Shown one piece after another: positions 32,768 to 40,910 of a stretch of 64,000 bases of DNA. The stretch is taken from the NCBI RefSeq assembly GCF_003675325.1, contig NZ_CP033073.1, positions 6,696,001 to 6,760,000 of the forward strand, read 5' to 3'. Positions within the stretch are counted from its first letter, which is position 1, and the number at the start of each line of letters is the position of its first letter. Both the position numbers and the translations under genes were made by a program. The stretch comes from Streptomyces dangxiongensis. GTDB lineage: Bacteria > Actinomycetota > Actinomycetes > Streptomycetales > Streptomycetaceae. Under the pieces are notes generated by a model. That model did not search any database. It saw only the letters and a list, made by a program, of their open reading frames with translations, and was not told the DNA's origin.

Positions 32768-33340
32768 GTGTCGGACCTCGAACTCCTGACCCAGTCACTG
32801 GCGCGCAACGTCAGGCACTGGCGTGCCGTGCGCGGCTTCACGCTGGACGTGCTCGCCGCCCGGGCCGGTGTCAGCCGCGGCATGCTCATCCAGATCGAGC
32901 AGGCCCGCACCAACCCCAGCATCGGCACGGTCGTCAAGATCGGCGACGCGCTCGGTGTCAGCGTCACCACGCTCCTCGACTACGAACAGGGCCCCACGGT
33001 CCGGATCGTCCCCGCCGAACGGGCCGTACGGCTGTGGCACACGGAAGCCGGCAGTTACAACCGGCTGCTCGCCGGCACGGAGGCGCCGGGACCGCTGGAG
33101 ATGTGGGACTGGCGGCTGATGCCCGGCGAGAGCAGCCCCTCCGAGCCGCACCCCGGCGGCACCGTCGAGCTGGTGCACGTCATCGCGGGCGAGCTGACGC
33201 TTGTCGTGGACGGGACGGAGTACCGCGTTCCGGCGGGCGCGAGCGCCTCCTTCGAGGCCGCCGTCCCGCACCGGTACGCCAACCGGGGCGACCTGCCGAT
33301 GGAAATGGTGATGGCGGTGTCCGTGCCGCCCGTGCCCTGA
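32768..33340 (+). CDS. XRE-family regulator with C-terminal cupin
   Basis: The 190-residue protein has an N-terminal helix-turn-helix ('LDVLAARAGVSRGMLIQIEQ') followed by a cupin barrel ('HPGGTVELVHVIAGELTLVV' and 'EYRVPAGASASFEAAVPHRY'), the common one-component sensor layout of the SutR/PuuR type. The ligand is usually a small metabolite of the adjacent pathway. A YbaK gene lies just downstream, which could be its target. GTG 32768 is used; no strong ribosome binding site is seen. Confidence 0.88.
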   Translation: MSDLELLTQSLARNVRHWRAVRGFTLDVLAARAGVSRGMLIQIEQARTNPSIGTVVKIGDALGVSVTTLLDYEQGPTVRIVPAERAVRLWHTEAGSYNRLLAGTEAPGPLEMWDWRLMPGESSPSEPHPGGTVELVHVIAGELTLVVDGTEYRVPAGASASFEAAVPHRYANRGDLPMEMVMAVSVPPVP

Positions 33341-33402
33341 GACGCCGCCCGTCCGCTGAGACGCCGGTACGGCGCGCGGGCGGGTCTTGCTAGCGTGCGG
33401 CC

Positions 33403-33960
33403 ATGCGCCCACCCATCGGAGACTTCGACACCGCCACCCCCGCCCGGGACTGCCTGGACGAGCTGACCGCGCCCGTCGCCGATGCCGTACGCGACTGGCA
33501 GGGCGCCGTCCCGGCCGACCGGATCCTCTACGTCGACACCGACCCGCGGTGGGCCGACACGGCCGTCTTCGTGGAGCACTACGGCCGTGACCTGCTGGAG
33601 TGTTCGGCGAACTGCGTCGTCGTCGCGGGCAAGCGGGCCGGCATGACCACGCTGGCCGCCTGCGTGGTGCTCTCCACCACCCGGGTCGACGTCAACGGCG
33701 CCGTACGCCGTCAACTGGGCGCGCGGAAGGCATCGTTCGCCCCCATGGAGACCGCGACCGGCGAGACCGGCATGGAGTACGGCGGCATCACCCCGGTCGG
33801 ACTGCCCACCGGCTGGCCCGTGCTGGTGGACGCGGCCGTCGTCGACCTGCCCTACGTCCTGCTCGGCAGTGGCCGGCGGCGCGGCAAACTGCTGGTGCCG
33901 GGCAAGGCCCTGGCCGAACTGCCGGGCGCGGTCGTACGGGAGGGCCTGGGCGTCGCCTGA
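33403..33960 (+). CDS. YbaK/aminoacyl-tRNA deacylase-like protein
   Basis: A 185-residue protein of the YbaK/EbsC fold. Diagnostic segments are 'VDVNGAVRRQLGARKASFAP' (the lysine-containing helix) and 'TGMEYGGITPVGLPTG' (the GGxxP active-site loop). Relatives clear mischarged aminoacyl-tRNAs in trans. Starts at ATG 33403, 62 bases after the XRE-cupin gene on the same strand. Confidence 0.85.
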   Translation: MRPPIGDFDTATPARDCLDELTAPVADAVRDWQGAVPADRILYVDTDPRWADTAVFVEHYGRDLLECSANCVVVAGKRAGMTTLAACVVLSTTRVDVNGAVRRQLGARKASFAPMETATGETGMEYGGITPVGLPTGWPVLVDAAVVDLPYVLLGSGRRRGKLLVPGKALAELPGAVVREGLGVA

Positions 33961-33985
33961 CCGGTGAGCGGCGGCCCGTCGTCGC

Positions 33986-35206
33986 TCAGTACGCGCCCGC
34001 CGTGCCGAGGTACTGCTCGGCGAAGGCCGCCGCCGCTGCCGGTGAGGTGAACAGCCGGCGCAGGCGGGCCCGGGCGGTGCCGGCCCGGAAGGGGTCGCCG
34101 TGGGACAGGCCGTGGTAGATCTCGGACAGCCACTGCGAGAACTCCTGGTAGTCCCACACCCGGCGCAGACAGGCCTCCGCGTAGCCGTCCAGGCCCGTGT
34201 CGTCGCCCTCGGTCAGGTGGGCGACGAGGCCGTCGCCGAGCAGGAACGCGTCGTTGAGGGCCAGGTTCATGCCCTTCGCGGCGATCGGCGCGACGAGGTG
34301 CGCGGCATCACCGGCCAGGAGGAGCCGGCCGTACACCATGGGCTCCACCACGTAGTTGTGCATGTCCAGCACGCGCTTCTCCAGCAGCGGCCCCCGCGTC
34401 AGCGGCGGGCGGTCCGCGGCGTGCAGGCGTCGCTGGAGTTCGTCCCAGACCCGCTCGTCCGGCCAGTCGTCCGGGTCGTCGCCCGGCGGGCACTGGAGGT
34501 AGTACCGGGTCAGCCCCGGGCCGCGGGCCATGTGCCCGGCGAACCCGTCGGGGTGCATGCCGAAGAGCACACAGTCGGAGGACGGCGGGGCCTCGGCGAG
34601 CAGCGCCAGCCAGCCGATGCCGTAGTCGTGCCGCGAGATCCGCGCGCGCTCGGGCAGCGCCGCCCGGCTCGCCCCGCGGGCGCCGTCGCAGCCCGCCACG
34701 AAGTCGCAGCGCACCAGTTGTCGTTCGCCGCTGTCCGGGTCGGTGTACGAGACCGAGGGCCGGTCGGAGTCCAGGTCGTGCAGGCGGACGTCGCGCACGC
34801 CGAAGCGGATGGCGCCGCCGCGCACGTCGGCGTACTCGTGCACGAGATCAGTGACCAGCCACGGCTGGGGGTATACCCAGTGGTGACGTCCCGTCAGTCC
34901 GCCGTAGTCGAAGCGGTGTCCGCGGCCGTCGAAGCGGAACTCGCACTCGGTGTGCCGCTGGGCGCGCGCCGTCAGGTTGCCCCCCAGGCCGCGCTGTTCG
35001 AGGCCCCGTACCGCCCATTCCTCGATGACCCCGGCGCGTGGCCGCTGTTCGATGAAGGCGCGGGTGCCGGCCTCCAGGACCAGGCAGTCGACGCCGGCGG
35101 CCCGCAGGATGTTCCCGACGGTCAGCCCGGCCGGGCCGGCGCCCACGATGACGACCGGACGGCGGGACACGGCAGGGGAGTCGGAGTGGGGGGAGGGAGA
35201 CGTCAC
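33986..35206 (-). CDS. pobA: 4-Hydroxybenzoate 3-monooxygenase
   Basis: The 406-residue flavoprotein has the FAD-binding 'VIVGAGPAGLTVGNIL', the class A hydroxylase motif 'DFVAGCDGARGASR', and 'LLLAGDAAHLVAPIAAKGMN', all characteristic of PobA, together with the substrate-pocket motif 'RPRAGVIEEWAVR'. It converts 4-hydroxybenzoate to protocatechuate with NAD(P)H and O2, feeding the beta-ketoadipate pathway. Length is close to the usual 390-400. No IclR/PobR regulator or pca gene is adjacent. Confidence 0.92.
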   Translation of the reverse strand: MTSPSPHSDSPAVSRRPVVIVGAGPAGLTVGNILRAAGVDCLVLEAGTRAFIEQRPRAGVIEEWAVRGLEQRGLGGNLTARAQRHTECEFRFDGRGHRFDYGGLTGRHHWVYPQPWLVTDLVHEYADVRGGAIRFGVRDVRLHDLDSDRPSVSYTDPDSGERQLVRCDFVAGCDGARGASRAALPERARISRHDYGIGWLALLAEAPPSSDCVLFGMHPDGFAGHMARGPGLTRYYLQCPPGDDPDDWPDERVWDELQRRLHAADRPPLTRGPLLEKRVLDMHNYVVEPMVYGRLLLAGDAAHLVAPIAAKGMNLALNDAFLLGDGLVAHLTEGDDTGLDGYAEACLRRVWDYQEFSQWLSEIYHGLSHGDPFRAGTARARLRRLFTSPAAAAAFAEQYLGTAGAY

Positions 35207-35273
35207 CCGAGCATTATGACGGTGTCCCGTCAGACAAGCCGACGGGACACCGCACGGGGACGCGCGAGGACGC

Positions 35274-36911
35274 TCAGTGCGCGGGCGCGTCCGTGACCAC
35301 GACCTCCTCGATGCTGCGCTCGATCGCCTCGGGGCTGGACGCGGTGGCCCTGGCCCAGTGGTAGACGCCCAGCGAGAAGGCGGCGACGACCAGGATGTCC
35401 CACCACAGCGGGATGACGCCCCGGCCGCCGAAGCCGCCCAGCCAGGAGATCAGGCCCAGGCCGAGCAGGTAGCCGGGCAGCCACTGCGCGGCCCTGAAGT
35501 CCAGCCGGGGAGCGTCGGGCAGGCGCTTGCTGGTGGCGTACCAGGCGTAGGAGCCCAGCAGCACGTAGCCCAGCAGGATCGCGAAGCCCAGCCGCCACAG
35601 GGTGTCCCAGCCGGCCCAGTAGATGATGAGGTTGGCGACCGCGAACGACAGCGGCGAGATGATCTTTCCGCCGGGCAGCCGGTAGGGGCGCTCGTGGTGC
35701 GGCAGCCGGTCGGCGAAGACGCCGTAGGCCAGCGGCGCGCCCGCGTACATCAGCACGCTCGCCGACGTGATGAACCCGACCAGCTCCTGCCAGCTCGGGA
35801 ACGGCAGGAAGCAGATCACACCGGTGACGAACGACATCAGGAGACCGAACCACGGCACGCCGCGCTTGTCGGTCCTGGCGAAGGCCTTCGGCGCGTAGCC
35901 GTTCTTGGCCAGACCGTAGGAGACGCGCGAGGTGGCGGTGGTGTAGATCAGGCCGGTGCCACCGGGGGAGATGATCGCGTCGATGTAGAGCACCCAGCCC
36001 AGCCAGCCCAGGCCCACGACGGTCGCCAGGCCCGCCCAGGGGCCGCTGATGCCGGGGAAGTCCAGCTTGGCCCAGCCGTGCGCGAAGGAGGCGTGCGGCA
36101 GTGCGGCGATGAACACGACCTGGAGCAGGATGTAGATCACGGCGCCGATCGCGACCGAGCCGAGGGTCGCCCGGGGCAGGTCACGCTTGGGGTTGCGGCT
36201 CTCGCCCGCCAACTGGATCGCCTGCTCGAAACCGAGCAGCGCGAAGATGATGCCGCTGGAGCTGATGGCGCCGAGCATGCCCTTGGCGCCGAACGGCGCG
36301 AAGCCCTCCGAGGTGAAGTTGCTCGCGTGGAAGTTGCCCGCGGCGATGATGAAGATCGCCCCGAGCGGGACGGCGATCTTCCACCACGTGGCGGCGCTGT
36401 TGGTGTGCGCCAGGGCCCGGACGCCGAAGAAGTTGACCCCGACGAAGACCGCCATCAGCAGGACGGCCGTGAGGAGACCGACGGGCGTCAGCGTCCCGTC
36501 GGCGTGCTGGAGGCCCTGCGCCCACTCCCAGTGACCGGCGTAGCCGATCATGGCCTCGACCTCGATCGGGGCCACGGTGGCCGCCTGGAGCCAGGAGAAC
36601 CAGCCGAAGGACATGCCGGCCAGGCCGCCGAACGCGTAGTGCGGGTAGCGGGCCGTGCCGCCCGCCACCGGGAACATGCCGCCGAGTTCGGCGTGCACGA
36701 GCGCCAGCAGCACGATCGCGACCGCGCCGATCACCCACGAGATGATCGCCGCGGGGCCGGCCACGACGACCGCCTTCTCGGCGCCGTACAGCCAGCCGGA
36801 GCCGATGATGGAGCCGACGGAGGCCCACATCAGACCGATCAGTCCGACATCGCGGCGCAGGCCGCCGGACTCCGTCGTGGCCTGTGGCACGGCATGGTCG
36901 ACTTTCACCAT
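35274..36911 (-). CDS. APC-family amino-acid permease
   Basis: A 545-residue membrane protein with about 12 or more hydrophobic segments. The N-terminal helix 'GLIGLMWASVGSIIGSGWLY' contains the conserved GSGW substrate loop of APC transporters, and 'AIQLAGESRNPKRDLPRAT' is the signature cytoplasmic loop. It likely imports an amino acid or an aromatic acid; a link to pobA downstream, separated by 67 bases on the same strand, is possible (hydroxybenzoate uptake) but unproven. ATG 36911. Confidence 0.88.
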   Translation of the reverse strand: MVKVDHAVPQATTESGGLRRDVGLIGLMWASVGSIIGSGWLYGAEKAVVVAGPAAIISWVIGAVAIVLLALVHAELGGMFPVAGGTARYPHYAFGGLAGMSFGWFSWLQAATVAPIEVEAMIGYAGHWEWAQGLQHADGTLTPVGLLTAVLLMAVFVGVNFFGVRALAHTNSAATWWKIAVPLGAIFIIAAGNFHASNFTSEGFAPFGAKGMLGAISSSGIIFALLGFEQAIQLAGESRNPKRDLPRATLGSVAIGAVIYILLQVVFIAALPHASFAHGWAKLDFPGISGPWAGLATVVGLGWLGWVLYIDAIISPGGTGLIYTTATSRVSYGLAKNGYAPKAFARTDKRGVPWFGLLMSFVTGVICFLPFPSWQELVGFITSASVLMYAGAPLAYGVFADRLPHHERPYRLPGGKIISPLSFAVANLIIYWAGWDTLWRLGFAILLGYVLLGSYAWYATSKRLPDAPRLDFRAAQWLPGYLLGLGLISWLGGFGGRGVIPLWWDILVVAAFSLGVYHWARATASSPEAIERSIEEVVVTDAPAH

Positions 36912-36927
36912 GTCAGGTGGCCTCTCA

Positions 36928-36937
36928 GTTCATGAAC
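36928..36937. promoter_or_regulatory. Short palindrome upstream of the permease
   Basis: GTTCATGAAC is a 10-bp palindrome 16 bases upstream of the permease start, in an AT-richer stretch (36,912-37,126). It could be an operator or just chance. The remainder of that gap shows no gene. Confidence 0.25.
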
Positions 36938-37126
36938 ACGAAACAAACAAGCAAGGACGCCACAGGCTAGAAACACTTTCCGCATCTACAGAAGACTGTT
37001 TCCCAAAACTTGACCCAGGATCTTGTCGGTCTTGGGAACAGCGTTCACACAGGTCAGAGATCAACTCCGAATGTCAATATTCACTGTCGAATTGTGAGAA
37101 GAAAGTGAGACAGGAGAGGAGGCGGG

Positions 37127-37534
37127 CTAGTTCAGGCGTGGAATTTCGATCGCCGGGCACCGGTCCATGACCATCTCGACACCCGCCGCCCCCGTCCGCT
37201 CGTACGCGTCAGCGTCGACGACCCCCAACTGGAACCACACCGCCTTCGCGCCCCGCGCCACGGCCTCGTCGGCCACCGCGCCGGCCAGCGCGCTGTTGAC
37301 GAAGACGTCGACCACGTCCACGTCGAAGGGGATGTCCGCCAGGGAGGCGTACCCTCGCTCGCCGTGCACCGTCTCCGCCTTGGGGTGCACCGGCACGATC
37401 CGCTTGCCGAACCGCTGGAGCACCCGCGCCACCCCGTACGCGGCCCGGTTCCGGTTCGCGGACAGGCCGACCACGGCCCAGGTGTCGCCCAGCTCGGTCA
37501 GGATCCTGCGGATCGTCGCGTCGTCGCCGTACAT
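37127..37534 (-). CDS. CoA-binding domain protein (YccU type)
   Basis: The 135-residue protein is a free-standing succinyl-CoA-synthetase-type Rossmann domain: 'DTWAVVGLSANRNRAAYGVA', 'GKRIVPVHPKAETVHGERGY' and 'AKAVWFQLGVVDADAYE', with 'VEMVMDRCPAIE' at the end. Such proteins bind CoA or acyl-CoA; physiological role unclear. ATG 37534. A frame further upstream lacks bias. Confidence 0.88.
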   Translation of the reverse strand: MYGDDATIRRILTELGDTWAVVGLSANRNRAAYGVARVLQRFGKRIVPVHPKAETVHGERGYASLADIPFDVDVVDVFVNSALAGAVADEAVARGAKAVWFQLGVVDADAYERTGAAGVEMVMDRCPAIEIPRLN

Positions 37535-37676
37535 CGGCCGCCTCCTCGGGCTGCGGGAACAGAACGTGGGGGCAACAGCGTCCCCACGGGTGCGGATTCC
37601 CGCCGTACCCCGCCACGATGACCGGAATCGGCGCAAGCTGCCCGCATCCGGCCGCGCGTCCGCCTACGCTCGCCCC

Positions 37677-38417
37677 GTGCTGCGCATCCTCGATGTCCGA
37701 ACCGGTGAGCCCGTCGCCGCCGCGCCCGCCCGCCGCGGCCTGACCCGCGTCGAGGCCCACGCCTCGGGCCTCGACCCGACGGCCCTGCGGGTGCTGCTCA
37801 CCGCCGACCTGCTCGTCCGCGCCCTGGAGCTGGGCGGCACCCCGGTCTGGACGATCCTCACCGCCCCCCGGGAACAGCCCGAGCTCCGCACGGCCGCCAC
37901 CCACCTCGCCATCCGCCCCTTCGAGGACGACCGGGACCTCGCCTCCGGGCTGGGCGAGGCCCAAGTGATCCACGTCACCGGGCCCCACGCCGCGACCGTC
38001 CGCGCCGAGGGACCGGTGGCGGCCGTGGCACCGGTCGCCTGGACCGGCCCCGAGCCGCCCCTGCCCGTCCTCCTCGCCGACCCCGCCGCCCTGCGGCTCG
38101 CGCTGCTCTCCGTGCCCCGGCGCGAAACCGCACGGCTGGACGCCACCGCCCTGGACCGGGCCGCCGGACAGCTCGCCCACTGGCGGCGGGCCGTGGCCGG
38201 ATGGGCCCGGCGGCCCTCCCGGCCGGTGCCCGAGGAGATCCGGACGCGGCTGCGGGCCGCCTGGGACGACGACCTCGACCTGCCCGGGTCGCTCGCCGTG
38301 CTGCGGGACGTGGAGCACGCCCCGGACCTGCCCGACGGCGCCCGCTTCGAGACCTACGCCCACGCCGACCGGCTGCTCGCCCTCGATCTCCTGCGCGACC
38401 TCGGGAACCCGGCGTGA
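37677..38417 (+). CDS. Cysteinyl-tRNA-synthetase-like protein lacking catalytic motifs
   Basis: The 246-residue protein looks like a stripped CysRS/MshC relative. N-terminal 'LRILDVRTGEPVAAAPARRG' and 'ALRVLLTADLLVRALELGG' parallel the start of the synthetase, and the C-terminal 'LRAAWDDDLDLPGSLAVLRD' plus 'DRLLALDLLRDLG' match the helical region after the catalytic core, but there is no HIGH or KMSKS motif and no zinc cysteines. It cannot be an active synthetase. GTG 37677; its stop overlaps the next GTG (GTGA at 38414-38417), indicating coupling to the SixA-like phosphatase. Confidence 0.7.
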   Translation: MLRILDVRTGEPVAAAPARRGLTRVEAHASGLDPTALRVLLTADLLVRALELGGTPVWTILTAPREQPELRTAATHLAIRPFEDDRDLASGLGEAQVIHVTGPHAATVRAEGPVAAVAPVAWTGPEPPLPVLLADPAALRLALLSVPRRETARLDATALDRAAGQLAHWRRAVAGWARRPSRPVPEEIRTRLRAAWDDDLDLPGSLAVLRDVEHAPDLPDGARFETYAHADRLLALDLLRDLGNPA

Positions 38418-38989
38418 TCGAACGGGCGGGCGCGGGCCCGCTGCGCCGGCTCGTGGTGCTGCGGCACGCCAAGTCCGCCTGGCCCGAGGGCGTCGAGGAC
38501 CACCGCAGGCCACTCGCGCCGCGCGGGCTGCGGGACGCCCCGGCCGCCGGACGCGCCCTCGCCGACTCCGGCTCCCTGCCCGGGCTCGCCCTGTGCTCCA
38601 CCGCCGTCCGCGCCCGCCGCACCTGGGAGCTGGCCTCCGCCGAGTGGGGCACCCCGCCGCCGGTGCGCCTGGACGGGCGGCTGTACGCGGCCGGCGTGCC
38701 GGAGCTGCTGGAGGTCGTGCACGAGGTGCCGCCGGAGGTGGAGACGCTGCTGCTGGTCGGGCACAACCCGGGCCTGGCCGACCTGGTGCGGGCGCTCGCC
38801 GCGGACGGCCTCGACGACACCCTGGACCGGGTGCGGGTGAAGTTTCCGACGGCCGCGATCGCCGTCCTCGCCTGGCGCGGCACCGGCTGGCCGGCGCTGG
38901 CCCCGGGCACGGCCCTGCTGACCTCGTTCACGGTGGCGCGCGGCGCGAAGGGGGAGAGGGGCCGCGCTGACGCGAGGGCGGGCCGGTGA
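38414..38989 (+). CDS. SixA-like histidine phosphatase
   Basis: The 191-residue protein has the histidine-phosphatase motif 'RRLVVLRHAKSAWPE' with the nucleophilic histidine, 'STAVRARRTWELA' with the second arginine, and 'LLLVGHNPGLADLVRALA' with the second catalytic histidine. SixA enzymes dephosphorylate phosphohistidine in phosphorelays; substrate here unknown. Start is GTG 38414, overlapping the previous gene's stop. Confidence 0.9.
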   Translation: MIERAGAGPLRRLVVLRHAKSAWPEGVEDHRRPLAPRGLRDAPAAGRALADSGSLPGLALCSTAVRARRTWELASAEWGTPPPVRLDGRLYAAGVPELLEVVHEVPPEVETLLLVGHNPGLADLVRALAADGLDDTLDRVRVKFPTAAIAVLAWRGTGWPALAPGTALLTSFTVARGAKGERGRADARAGR

Positions 38990-39012
38990 CGTGCTGCGCA
39001 TAGGCTGACGGG

Positions 39013-39639
39013 ATGCAGGACGAGTACCGCACCGTCGCCCGCGCGGGTGTGCACGAGACCGAGATCAACCGCTCCCGCTTCCTGTGCGCGCTCGCCCCGG
39101 CCGCCACCGAGCGGGAGGCGCAGGACTTCGTCGCGGCCGTCCGCAGGGAGCACGCGGCCGCCACCCACAACTGCTGGGCGTACGTCATCGGCGCGGATGC
39201 CTCCGTGCAGCGGGCCAGCGACGACGGCGAACCGGGCGGCACCGCCGGCGTCCCCATGCTCCAGATGCTGCTGCGCCGTGACATGCGCTACGTCGTCGCC
39301 GTCGTCACCCGCTACTACGGCGGGGTCAAGCTCGGTGCCGGCGGACTCATCCGCGCGTACGGCGGTGCCGTCGGCGAGGCCCTGGACACGCTCGGCACCC
39401 GCACCCGGCGCCGCTTCCGGCTGGCCACGGTGACCGTCGACCACCAGCGCGCGGGCAAGGTCCAGAACGACCTGCGGGCCACCGGACGCGAGGTGCGGGA
39501 CGTCCGCTACGGCGAGGCAGTCACCCTCGAGATCGGCCTCCCGGACGCCGACGTGGACGCCTTCCGCGCGTGGCTCGCCGATGTGACGGCGGGCACGGCC
39601 GGCTTCGAACTGGGCGGTGAAGCCTACGGAGATGCCTGA
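39013..39639 (+). CDS. YigZ/IMPACT-family protein
   Basis: The 208-residue product has the UPF0029 N-terminal domain with 'EINRSRFLCALAPAATERE', 'ATHNCWAYVIG', 'RASDDGEPGGTAGVPMLQML' and 'VVTRYYGGVKLGAGGLIRAY', diagnostic of YigZ/IMPACT, followed by the DUF1949-type ferredoxin-like domain. Eukaryotic homologues regulate Gcn2; the bacterial role is probably linked to translation. ATG 39013, 23 bases after the SixA-like gene. Confidence 0.92.
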   Translation: MQDEYRTVARAGVHETEINRSRFLCALAPAATEREAQDFVAAVRREHAAATHNCWAYVIGADASVQRASDDGEPGGTAGVPMLQMLLRRDMRYVVAVVTRYYGGVKLGAGGLIRAYGGAVGEALDTLGTRTRRRFRLATVTVDHQRAGKVQNDLRATGREVRDVRYGEAVTLEIGLPDADVDAFRAWLADVTAGTAGFELGGEAYGDA

Positions 39640-39746
39640 CCAATGCGGCGAAACGGGCATAGCGCCCCTGGCGGGGGCGGGTCATGACGGGTGGGTACAG
39701 GAGTGACCGCCCGTGATGTCGGACCCGGCCGATAGTCTCGGGGCCC

Positions 39747-40910
39747 ATGAGATTGCTGCACACGTCCGACTGGCATCTCGGCCGGGCCCTCCACCGGGCG
39801 AACCTGCTCGTGGCCCAGGCCGAGTTCATCGGCCACCTCGTCACCACCGTGCGTGAGCACGCCGTGGACGCGGTGGTCGTGTCGGGCGACGTGTACGACC
39901 GGGCGGTCCCCCCGCTCGCCGCCGTGGAGCTGTTCGACACCGCCCTGCACCGCCTCGCGGACCTCGGCGTGCCCACGGTGATGATCTCCGGCAACCACGA
40001 CTCCGCCCGCCGCCTCGGCGTCGGCGCCGGACTGATCGGCCGCGCGGGCATCCACCTGCGCACCGAACCGGCCGCCGCCGGCACCCCCGTCGTGCTCCAC
40101 GACACCCACGGCGACGTCGCGTTCTACGGCCTGCCCTATCTCGAACCCGCCCTCGTCAAGGACGAGTTCGCCGTCGACAAGGCCGGACACGAGGCCGTGC
40201 TCGGCGCCGCCATGGACCGCGTCCGCGCCGACCTCGCCACCCGCTCGCCCGGCACCCGCTCCGTCGTCCTCGCCCACGCCTTCGTCACCGGCGGCCAGGC
40301 CAGCGACAGCGAGCGGGACATCACCGTCGGCGGGGTGGCCGCCGTACCGGCCGGCGTCTTCGACGGCGTCGACTACGTGGCCCTCGGGCATCTGCACGGC
40401 TGCCAGACCATCACCGAGCGCGTGCGCTACTCGGGCTCCCCGCTCGCCTACTCCTTCTCCGAGGCCGGCCACCGCAAGAGCATGTGGCTGGTCGACCTGG
40501 ACGCGGACGGCTCGCTCACCGCCGATCGCGTCGACTGCCCGGTGCCGCGCCCGCTCGCCCGCATCCGCGGCACCCTGGACGCGCTCCTCGCCGACCCGGA
40601 GCTGACCCGCCACGAGGAAGCCTGGATCGAGGCCACCCTCACCGACCCGGCCCGCCCGGCCGACCCCATGGCCCGCCTCACCGCACGCTTCCCGCACACC
40701 CTCAGCCTCGTCTTCGACCCCGAGCGGGCCCCCGACGACCCCCACGTGTCGTACGCCCGGCGCCTCGCCGGCCGCAGCGACCACCAGATCGCCCAGGACT
40801 TCGTCGCCCACGTCCGCGGCACCGGACCCGACGAGCACGAGACGGCCGTGCTGCGCGACGCGTTCGACGCCGTCCGCGCCGACGACGCCGTACGAGAGGT
40901 CGCACGATGA
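39747..40910 (+). CDS. sbcD: Exonuclease SbcD subunit
   Basis: A 387-residue Mre11-type calcineurin-like phosphoesterase. Metal-binding motifs are in order: 'HTSDWHLGR', 'VVVSGDVYDRAVPP', 'VMISGNHDSARRLG', 'SVVLAHAFVTGG' and 'VALGHLHGCQ'. With SbcC it forms the ATP-dependent double-strand nuclease that opens hairpins and processes blocked DNA ends. ATG 39747. Its TGA overlaps the sbcC ATG (ATGA), so the two are translationally coupled. Confidence 0.95.
   Translation: MRLLHTSDWHLGRALHRANLLVAQAEFIGHLVTTVREHAVDAVVVSGDVYDRAVPPLAAVELFDTALHRLADLGVPTVMISGNHDSARRLGVGAGLIGRAGIHLRTEPAAAGTPVVLHDTHGDVAFYGLPYLEPALVKDEFAVDKAGHEAVLGAAMDRVRADLATRSPGTRSVVLAHAFVTGGQASDSERDITVGGVAAVPAGVFDGVDYVALGHLHGCQTITERVRYSGSPLAYSFSEAGHRKSMWLVDLDADGSLTADRVDCPVPRPLARIRGTLDALLADPELTRHEEAWIEATLTDPARPADPMARLTARFPHTLSLVFDPERAPDDPHVSYARRLAGRSDHQIAQDFVAHVRGTGPDEHETAVLRDAFDAVRADDAVREVAR

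Noticed and set aside
35277-36935. 552-codon plus-strand frame opposite the APC permease
   Set aside because: Translation is rich in Arg, Gly, Asp and Gln with no membrane helix or motif; the minus strand encodes a full permease.
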